Of a DNA stretch of 64,000 nt, positions 45,658-51,317 are shown piece by piece. The DNA comes from Desulfamplus sp964425195. GTDB taxonomy: Bacteria > Desulfobacterota > Desulfobacteria > Desulfobacterales > Desulfobacteraceae. A model generated the notes under the pieces. That model saw only the letters and a list, made by a program, of their open reading frames with translations. It was not told the origin of the DNA and made no database searches. The position numbers and the translations under genes were made by a program. Numbering within the stretch: the stretch's first letter is position 1; every line of letters begins with the position of its first letter. The DNA is taken from the NCBI GenBank assembly GCA_964425195.1, contig CAYRLG010000006.1, positions 62,001 to 126,000 of the forward strand, given 5' to 3'.

Positions 45658-47077
45658 CTTCTCTTATGGTATATTTTCCTTTGATGATATTTTTACCAAC
45701 AGTATAACAATAAATACTAGTTGGTATAAAATCCAGATTAACATTTTCGAGCTTAATCTTACCAGTTTTCGTCAATGTTGTTACGGCAGCATCCTCTAAA
45801 TTGTTGGAATGGCAAAACTGGATTAAATTTTTTAAATCAGATGGTCTATTGTAAAAACGATCCGTCCATTTTACCTCAATTGCCCATGAAACCATTTGGT
45901 TTTTATCAATATTTACAATATCAACCTCACCATTTTTCCACCTTGCATAGTGGAGCATCGTGTCTGAGTGAAACCACTGAGAAAATATTGCAGTTTCAGA
46001 TAATCCTCCTATTGCTTCATCGTTATTGGTGATTGGAGAAAATAATGCGCTACGAATAGAAGGGTTAGTCAAATATACCTTAAAAAAATTAGCCCTTTTA
46101 AATCGTTTAGCATTTCTGTCAACTCTATGAACCGTCTTTATTAAAAATGCAGCCTCAAGATATTCTATATATTTTTTTATGGTATTCTTTGTGACACCTG
46201 ATCCCTTTGAAAGCTCATCCAATGACACTTCATTTGACGAATTGAAAGCTAAGGTTGTAAATAAATAATTTAATTCCTGAATATCTTGAACTCCATAAAG
46301 CCCTGGTAAATCTCTGAGTAAAACTTTATCTATAATATCACTTTTAATAAAACGGCCAGGATCTGCTTGTATGATCTCAGAAAAAATTACTTCAGGGTAA
46401 CCACCATAGTTAAGATAGTGAATAAAATTATCATTCAACTCATCAATGTTGTCAGATGTATAGAAGTCATTGTCTTTATTCGATATCGGGGGGGATACAA
46501 GGTGCTTTTTATCCAATAACTCTAAGTATTCATGAAAAGTAAGTGGTGGCAAAAGAAAATCAGTAAATCTTCCTGCACCAGATTCATTGCTCTTTAATCT
46601 TAGAGCTGCGGCTGCAGAACCAGAAACGGTACATTTTAAATTCGGCGAACTGTCTACGATAACTTTAAGATGAGTTTCCCAATTTTTTAAATATTGAATT
46701 TCATCAAAAAAAATGTAGCATTCTTCTTCAAGGTGATCAATTCCTGTTGCTTCAGAAAAAATTTCTAACAATGAATCTAAAGAAAGACCATTATAAATTG
46801 GATGATCTACAGAAAAATACACAATCCTTTTAGAAAAAATACCGTTATTTATGAGATTTTGAATTGTATGGTGAATTAATACAGTCTTTCCAACTCGCCT
46901 TGGACCCATTAAAACTGTTGCTCTTCGTATTTTTCTTGACTCTATTAAAGGGAAAAAAAGTTCAAGATATGCTCGTGGGTTATAAGTACTGTATATTTTA
47001 GGAATTTTATCGTTATTCCACCAAGGATTTTCAATATTGAGCCTCTTTATAACTTGCTCTTTTGGCACTTTTTTCAT
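45641..47077 (-). CDS. AAA_14/DUF4143 ATPase (integron cassette)
   Basis: A P-loop ATPase of about 478 residues with Walker A GPRRVGKT, Walker B CYIFFDEIQYLKNW, sensor VSGSAAAAL, and a C-terminal DUF4143 half (FTDFLLPPLTFHEYLEL ... AIEVKWTDRF, a PD-(D/E)XK-like strand). Such proteins are widespread and of unsettled role, some linked to toxin or defence functions. The ATG at 47077, with GAGG upstream, is chosen over a GTG at 47083. Its own promoter and a palindrome precede it, and its stop lies inside attC B. Confidence 0.85.
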   Translation of the reverse strand: MKKVPKEQVIKRLNIENPWWNNDKIPKIYSTYNPRAYLELFFPLIESRKIRRATVLMGPRRVGKTVLIHHTIQNLINNGIFSKRIVYFSVDHPIYNGLSLDSLLEIFSEATGIDHLEEECYIFFDEIQYLKNWETHLKVIVDSSPNLKCTVSGSAAAALRLKSNESGAGRFTDFLLPPLTFHEYLELLDKKHLVSPPISNKDNDFYTSDNIDELNDNFIHYLNYGGYPEVIFSEIIQADPGRFIKSDIIDKVLLRDLPGLYGVQDIQELNYLFTTLAFNSSNEVSLDELSKGSGVTKNTIKKYIEYLEAAFLIKTVHRVDRNAKRFKRANFFKVYLTNPSIRSALFSPITNNDEAIGGLSETAIFSQWFHSDTMLHYARWKNGEVDIVNIDKNQMVSWAIEVKWTDRFYNRPSDLKNLIQFCHSNNLEDAAVTTLTKTGKIKLENVNLDFIPTSIYCYTVGKNIIKGKYTIREGLTSR

Positions 47078-47090
47078 GAACACCTCGCTG

Positions 47091-47114
47091 TTAAGATCAA
47101 TTGTTTAATCTTAA
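47091..47114 (-). promoter_or_regulatory. Operator-like palindrome at the ATPase cassette promoter
   Basis: TTAAGAT (47091-47097) and ATCTTAA (47108-47114) form a 7-10-7 inverted repeat. It overlaps the edge of the predicted -10 element and the transcription start, where a repressor would act. Confidence 0.45.
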
Positions 47115-47140
47115 AATAGCATATATAGGGGTAAAGTCAA
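47113..47140 (-). promoter_or_regulatory. Predicted promoter of the ATPase cassette
   Basis: On the minus strand TTGACT (47140-47135), a 16-base spacer and TATTTT (47118-47113), with TGC directly before the -10 as an extended -10 motif. Most cassettes lack a promoter, so this one may be self-expressed. Not experimentally supported. Confidence 0.45.
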
Positions 47141-47160
47141 TAGCTTGATTTTATCAGCAA

Positions 47161-47243
47161 GGCTAACGCCGAGCTAAGCCGCCGCAGGATGTTTGCAAAG
47201 AACCGCTCTCGTTCTGGCGGGCTGGTTAAGCGGTAGGTTGGAG
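47161..47243 (-). repeat. attC site C
   Basis: Minus strand: inverse core CTCCAAC (47243-47237), arm CCGCTTAACCAGCC, central AGAACGAGAGCGGTTCT, arm GGCGGCTTAGCTCGGC, core GTTAGCC (47167-47161). The centre differs by one base from site D. Confidence 0.85.
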
Positions 47244-47269
47244 CTGCGACTCGTCATAAAAGGTAATGT

Positions 47270-47416
47270 ATGAATACAAAAATATATCTTATGTTGAATG
47301 GTATTTGTCCATGTTGCATTGGTAGAGGTTTTATAGTTCACGAAAATGGGTTAGTGTCGAGATGTGCCTTATGTGTTTTTAGTACAGGTAAATATAAATC
47401 TATCCCAAGCATTTGA
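47270..47416 (+). CDS. Possible 48-residue zinc-ribbon ORF
   Basis: ATG at 47270, six bases after AAAGG, opens a 48-codon frame ending TGA at 47414-47416. The peptide has CPCC near residue 13 and CALC near residue 32, a short zinc-ribbon pattern. It runs against the cassette direction and its end overlaps the convergent membrane protein gene by 17 bases. Plausible but small. Confidence 0.35.
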   Translation: MNTKIYLMLNGICPCCIGRGFIVHENGLVSRCALCVFSTGKYKSIPSI

Positions 47417-47918
47417 GGGCATTTATAACTGACTTTTCATGTTGTTTTAATTTTTTTTCAAAAAAGTTCAAATCAATAATAGCCTTTTTTTTGTCGAAAT
47501 TCATTCTTTGTTCGCTTATTTTTTGATTGATAACTTGCTCCATACCTATTGAAAAATCTGTTAAAGCCAATTGAATATCTGCCGCTAAAGAGTCGTCAAG
47601 ACGTTTATAAACCAACCCAGTAGCGAATGATTCAATTAATGACGTCCTTAAAATTTTTGATACATCAATATAATCAGCCCAAGTATCTAAAGCATCTCCA
47701 TTGATTGCATTACGATACTGACTCAATGAAGTTAGCCAAATTTTAATTTGCCGTTGCATAAAGGTGAGCTCTATTTTTATATTTTGAATTTTTTGTTTTT
47801 CTGCTCGCTTGCTAATTAACCATTGAGAGCAAATAGTGACAGCAGTGCCGGCAACAACACCTAAAAAAATACCAAAACCTTGAAAAAAATAATTTAGAAT
47901 TTCAACTTTTTCTGGCAT
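47400..47918 (-). CDS. Small membrane-anchored cassette protein of unknown function
   Basis: A 172-residue protein with one N-terminal membrane helix (about 10-35: YFFQGFGIFLGVVAGTAVTI) and a cytoplasmic helical domain (IKIELTFMQRQIKIWLTSL ... DKKKAIIDLNFFEKKLKQ). No family is recognised. It starts about 60 bases after the core of attC D with AAGGAA upstream. Between its stop and attC C are 157 bases that hold the small zinc-ribbon ORF on the other strand. Confidence 0.7.
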   Translation of the reverse strand: MPEKVEILNYFFQGFGIFLGVVAGTAVTICSQWLISKRAEKQKIQNIKIELTFMQRQIKIWLTSLSQYRNAINGDALDTWADYIDVSKILRTSLIESFATGLVYKRLDDSLAADIQLALTDFSIGMEQVINQKISEQRMNFDKKKAIIDLNFFEKKLKQHEKSVINALKCLG

Positions 47919-47974
47919 AAAGTTTCCTTGTTTAAATGGTATATATTTGTTGCATTAAAGATATCGATCAGTAG

Positions 47975-48065
47975 CCCCAACGCAGAGCTAAGCCTCCGCC
48001 GAAAAATGCCAGGCCAGCAGAGAACCGCTCACGTTCTGGCGGTCGGCTTGAGCGATTTGTTATGC
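47975..48065 (-). repeat. attC site D
   Basis: Minus strand: inverse core GCATAAC (48065-48059), arm TCGCTCAAGCCG, central AGAACGTGAGCGGTTCT, arm GGCTTAGCTC, core GTTGGGG (47981-47975). The arms match the TAACAA-TCG-TCAAGCC ... GGCTTA-CTC pattern of classical cassette sites. It begins 6 bases after the stop of the nuclease gene. Confidence 0.87.
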
Positions 48066-48070
48066 GATTA

Positions 48071-48946
48071 CTATCCATTGAACTTGTTGATTGGCAAGTA
48101 TGCTTCACCAGTTTGTGAAGCATGACGTCTTACCCTTGATACGATTTCCCCGAAACTCATTGCACCCGATAAAAACATATACAAATGGCTGGCATCCATA
48201 ATTAGTATAGGTGTTTTACTACCAGAAGCGTCAGTAATTGCCGTACTGCTATAGCCAGAAATCGACACCATTATTCCCATTGTGTTGTCGGCCATTTTGT
48301 GAACTTTGGCTTTTAACGAGTCAATATCAGTTGCACCTGATTGTTCTTTTGTAAATTTCAGCTCAACAAGATATGTAGTGCCTTCATGCGTAATTGATCC
48401 GTCAATTTGCCGCCCGCCACTTTTATAAGGTTTACGGTTTGTTATTTCACAGAAATCAAGAAGCTTGTAGAACCACTCTTCAAACTCGTAGCCCCCTTCT
48501 TGAGTGCCAACCTTGGAGTGCATTGCATCCAGTTGTTGTTGAAGGTTTGCTTTATCTGTTAGTGAGCACTGGATTCTTTTTCTCTGCTCCCGTGCACGTT
48601 CTTGCACTTCTTTTCGTTCCTTTTCACTTTTGATTTCTTCATCTTGTTGTTTGAGATACGCTTTAAGTTCTTGGACAGCTTTATGTGCCTCTTGAATTTT
48701 CTGATCTGAATCTTCCCAGTTTCTTAGATCTGGGAAAGTTGTTTGTTCAGACAAGCTTCTTGCCATTTGGAAAATGACTCCTTTCCCTTTATCTGTTGCT
48801 TGCAATTTTGAGAAAAGGCGATCAAGTAAATCCCGCTTCGATTCATCGCTTGACCAAGCAGCAAAAAAGCTCTCTTTGACGTGAGAAGCCAGAAGAAATT
48901 TCTTCAAGGCATTCCGACGCCAATAAGACTTTAAGGACTGCCTCAT
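48071..48946 (-). CDS. PD-(D/E)XK restriction-endonuclease-like protein (integron cassette)
   Basis: A 291-residue protein with an N-terminal helical part, a coiled coil (about 80-145) and a C-terminal nuclease-like domain: GGYEFEEWF (E154/E157), RQIDGS (D182) and YLVELKF (E195, K197) form the E...D...ExK pattern of Mrr-type restriction folds. It lacks a partner methyltransferase, so a type IV-like enzyme or other DNA-cutting effector is possible. The stop is 6 bases before attC D. No clear ribosome site precedes the ATG. Activity is inferred. Confidence 0.65.
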   Translation of the reverse strand: MRQSLKSYWRRNALKKFLLASHVKESFFAAWSSDESKRDLLDRLFSKLQATDKGKGVIFQMARSLSEQTTFPDLRNWEDSDQKIQEAHKAVQELKAYLKQQDEEIKSEKERKEVQERAREQRKRIQCSLTDKANLQQQLDAMHSKVGTQEGGYEFEEWFYKLLDFCEITNRKPYKSGGRQIDGSITHEGTTYLVELKFTKEQSGATDIDSLKAKVHKMADNTMGIMVSISGYSSTAITDASGSKTPILIMDASHLYMFLSGAMSFGEIVSRVRRHASQTGEAYLPINKFNG

Positions 48947-49012
48947 AAGTTAATTCAATTAATCGAGGTGTAATTTTAGATGCCAAGTCTACTTATTCCT
49001 CTTCGTTATGTG

Positions 49013-49768
49013 CTAACTTGATGCATGTGTTATTTTGTCTGGGCTTAATACAAAACCAGAATCTTTTAGTCTGTTTGCCAATCTTGGGACTGTTTCTTTT
49101 ACGTGGTTGTTAAAAGGGATATAAAGAATGCCGTCAGCATCAGAAGGCTTTTCAATATGGCCTTTCACAAGAATAGCCATATTTTTTCTGCCGATTGATG
49201 ATATTAACATTCCCATTTCTAAAACTACATTTTGTCTGGCTCTTGGTTGGACTTCGTCTGCTCCAGCAGACAAAGCATACCCCATATCATCAGGAGTCAT
49301 TAAAACGATGCCGAATGCTGTTACAGATGAATTTTTCCCAATTTTTGATTCAAGTGCTTCAATAATAGTTAAACCTTGACCACCTGAGTTTGCTAAAATA
49401 AATGGTTCTAAACCTAATTTGTGAAGGATAAGTTCAAGTTGCTCTCTCGCTGTATCATCATGACCATGAACGATAAATACCTCTTTGGGAGAATTCATAG
49501 AGGATGCTGGTGTTGTTAAATTTGGTTGAAATGAAACTTGGCTGGTAGAAATAGGATCACCATTGTAATTGTTATAATCATCTTCGAATTTTTGTTTGAC
49601 TACGGGGCTTGCTTGAACCTGCAATGTGCCATTTAGATACAAATTAAGGGTTTCACCTTCATTTGTTTTTACTTGATGCATATTTACTTTATCGGTACAG
49701 GAATTAATATTTCTTCCCATTCCCGCAACAATTGTTTTCAAATCATCAATAGATCCTTCAAACTTCAT
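49013..49768 (-). CDS. TIR-domain (CAP12/PF10137-type) protein
   Basis: A 251-residue protein. Residues 96-222 form the nucleotide-binding TIR-like domain with FIVHGHDDTAREQLEL, FGIVLMTPDDMGY and RARQNVVLEMGML; E184 is the probable catalytic Glu of NAD-cleaving TIR enzymes. Residues 1-55 are a small N-terminal module (MKFEGSIDDLKTIVAGM ... LNLYLNGTLQVQA) of unknown role, and 55-92 is a polar linker. Such proteins act as abortive-infection effectors in several anti-phage systems. AAGGAG precedes the ATG. An array of inverted repeats lies upstream. No signal-producing partner is adjacent; role as defence is inferred. Confidence 0.75.
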   Translation of the reverse strand: MKFEGSIDDLKTIVAGMGRNINSCTDKVNMHQVKTNEGETLNLYLNGTLQVQASPVVKQKFEDDYNNYNGDPISTSQVSFQPNLTTPASSMNSPKEVFIVHGHDDTAREQLELILHKLGLEPFILANSGGQGLTIIEALESKIGKNSSVTAFGIVLMTPDDMGYALSAGADEVQPRARQNVVLEMGMLISSIGRKNMAILVKGHIEKPSDADGILYIPFNNHVKETVPRLANRLKDSGFVLSPDKITHASS

Positions 49769-49796
49769 TGTTTCTCCTTATATGCATAACCATTGA

Positions 49797-49958
49797 TTAT
49801 CAGGTATATTTCCCCTGATAATACCTCAAAATTAATGTTATCAAGGCAATTTTGCATTGATAACTACCTAAAACACAACTTATCAGTGCTATTTTACCTG
49901 ATAAGTGGATTTAAACGCTAATATCAGGTAAGCGTGACCTTGATAAGTCACTATCAGG
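49797..49958. promoter_or_regulatory. Array of four phased inverted repeats (operator-like)
   Basis: Four 25-26 bp palindromes: TTATCAGG/CCTGATAA (49797-49821), TTATCAA/TTGATAA (49838-49863), TTATCAG/CTGATAA (49880-49904), TATCAGG/CTTGATA (49922-49946), plus a lone TATCAGG (49952-49958). Centres are 41-42 bp apart, four helical turns. For the TIR gene a weak promoter (TTGATA at 49844-49839, TATTAT at 49823-49818) overlaps the first two, so a repressor is likely. Confidence 0.7.
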
Positions 49959-49982
49959 TCAATTTCTAAAAAAATTCTATAC

Positions 49983-50027
49983 TCCGAACGCCTTTGGTTG
50001 ATAGCTTAAGCAATTTATGTGTTATAA
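49983..50027 (-). repeat. Degenerate attC remnant
   Basis: Minus strand: a TTATAAC inverse core, then CATAAATTGCTTAAGC, which resembles a typical first attC arm, and after a short gap AGGCGTTCGGA with a core-like GTTCGGA (49989-49983). The second arm is largely missing. It may mark the old upstream boundary of the array. Confidence 0.3.
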
Positions 50028-50112
50028 AAACCAAAATTGGATCAGTATCGCATATTATTCTTCTTTTTCCCAATTATTTCAATTACTAAATACTCTTTCA
50101 GAATCGACTATT

Positions 50113-50919
50113 TTAAGCTTGGGCAACAACAATGACACCTACAGACGCTGCACCAGATTCAAGTAGAACTTTACCAGCCTCTGTAGTTGTTGCTCCAGTT
50201 GTATGTACATCGTCAACAAGAACAATGTTCTTACCTTTAACTACCCCTTTTTTTGCATAGTTTTTTTTAATGGCAAACGCTCCTCTTATATTTTCCCTTC
50301 TCTCTTCTCTGTTAAAACCAGTTTGTGATTTTGTATCTCTTTTTCGGATAAGAATTTCTGGTGCAATTTTCCAGGTTGGAGAGCTACCCTTCCAGAGCAG
50401 CCAATATCGTTTAAAGTCTCTTAGTAACAAAAACGACTGGTTGAATCCACGTTTGAACACTCTCCAACGGTAGAGCGGAATTGGAACAATAAAATCGACA
50501 TCTTTATTTTCATAATGGCGGATAAAAGTATGAAACAGAAGTAGTCCCAAAGGGTTTGCAAGTGAAGTTTTACCGTTGTACTTAAGCAGATGAATAGACT
50601 CTTTTACAAGCCCATCGTAAGTTGATGATGAGTGAACATCAATAAGATAGCTCTGTTGTGGTAATTTATAATTTTGGTAAGATAACAATTCATAAGCTCT
50701 TTGCAGTTTTAAGCACTCATTGCAGAAATACTTTGAGAAAAGGTAAAGTGGATTATTAAAATCTGCCTTCAAAATTTCAATATCTGATGACAAATCAACT
50801 ACACAAATACCATCCGCATGAGAACTATCCTCAGTAATCAAAAATTTTCCGCACTTTAGGCACTTTGGCGGCAAAAGAGTGTCTGTAAGACCTTTTAGAA
50901 TGGTTGAAAATTTACTCAA
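50113..50919 (-). CDS. ComF-family phosphoribosyltransferase-like protein
   Basis: A 268-residue ComF protein. The N-terminus has a zinc-finger-like cysteine set (LLPPKCLKCGKFL and YFCNECLKL); the C-terminal half is a type I phosphoribosyltransferase with VLVDDVHTTGATT as PRPP loop and FKRGFNQS before it. ComF proteins take part in DNA uptake, yet are common in bacteria not known to be competent. No com genes are nearby. Confidence 0.9.
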   Translation of the reverse strand: MSKFSTILKGLTDTLLPPKCLKCGKFLITEDSSHADGICVVDLSSDIEILKADFNNPLYLFSKYFCNECLKLQRAYELLSYQNYKLPQQSYLIDVHSSSTYDGLVKESIHLLKYNGKTSLANPLGLLLFHTFIRHYENKDVDFIVPIPLYRWRVFKRGFNQSFLLLRDFKRYWLLWKGSSPTWKIAPEILIRKRDTKSQTGFNREERRENIRGAFAIKKNYAKKGVVKGKNIVLVDDVHTTGATTTEAGKVLLESGAASVGVIVVAQA

Positions 50920-50999
50920 TTTTTCAAAACTTTATATTAGGAAAGCTCTACGATCCAATCCCGAGCTTTACAATCAAGAACCATATAACTCGACATGAT

Positions 51000-51317
51000 T
51001 TAAAATGTAATAATTTTGTCACTCTCTTTAATTATCCCATAGAGATTTTTCTGAGTTCCTCTTTTATGATATCCCTCCTTCACGCCGTGAAGGTCCATCA
51101 ATTTACCTCATGCAAAGAGCCTTCCTTCTGAAAGAGTGAATATTTTAGCCAGCTCTTTTAACGGAAATATCTCAGAGTCTGACTCTTCATATTTTACAGA
51201 AGGTCCGTTAAAGAAAATGGTAACATCATCCATCTCCTCAAGCATAATATTAGCCAACCTAAAAGCATTCCAAATTACCTCAGGGGTATTCTGGCAAATA
51301 ACCATTCCAAATTTCAT
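51000..51317 (-). CDS. DsrE-family selenoprotein (in-frame UGA read as Sec)
   Basis: The frame beginning ATG at 51317 meets TGA after 69 codons, then continues in the same frame to TAA at 51000, giving 105 residues. The part after the TGA (ending KNLYGIIKESDKIITF) matches the DsrE C-terminus, and the TGA lies exactly where the conserved Cys of the ACG motif sits (LFA-U-GK), so it is best read as selenocysteine at residue 70. A hairpin CCTTCAC-GGC-GTGAAGG with a G-rich loop starts 14 bases after the TGA, fitting the bacterial SECIS rules. The ATG overlaps the dynamin stop (ATGA). DsrE proteins handle sulfur or redox thiols. Ends, frame and hairpin are seen; Sec insertion is inferred. Confidence 0.8.
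51084..51100 (-). promoter_or_regulatory. SECIS-like hairpin after the in-frame UGA
   Basis: Minus strand CCTTCAC, loop GGC, GTGAAGG: a perfect 7-bp stem whose loop begins about 21 bases after the UGA and starts with G. Bacterial SECIS elements need an apical loop roughly 16-37 nt past the UGA with G among its first two bases; this satisfies both. Confidence 0.65.

Noticed and set aside
44574..48065. attC sites oriented on the plus strand
   Set aside because: Arm order and core text fit better on the minus strand (TAACAA-TCG-TCAAGCC first), the main genes run on the minus strand and their stops lie at the first arm.
47928..48125. 65-codon plus-strand ORF
   Set aside because: It runs straight through attC D and into the nuclease gene on the other strand; composition is not protein-like.
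49797..49958. CRISPR array
   Set aside because: The repeats are imperfect palindromes with 16-17 bp linkers, too short for spacers, and no cas genes are present.
51108..51317. DsrE gene as a truncated 69-residue protein or frameshifted pseudogene
   Set aside because: The frame after the TGA is the same, protein-like and matches the family C-terminus, and a SECIS-like hairpin follows. Read-through as selenocysteine explains more.
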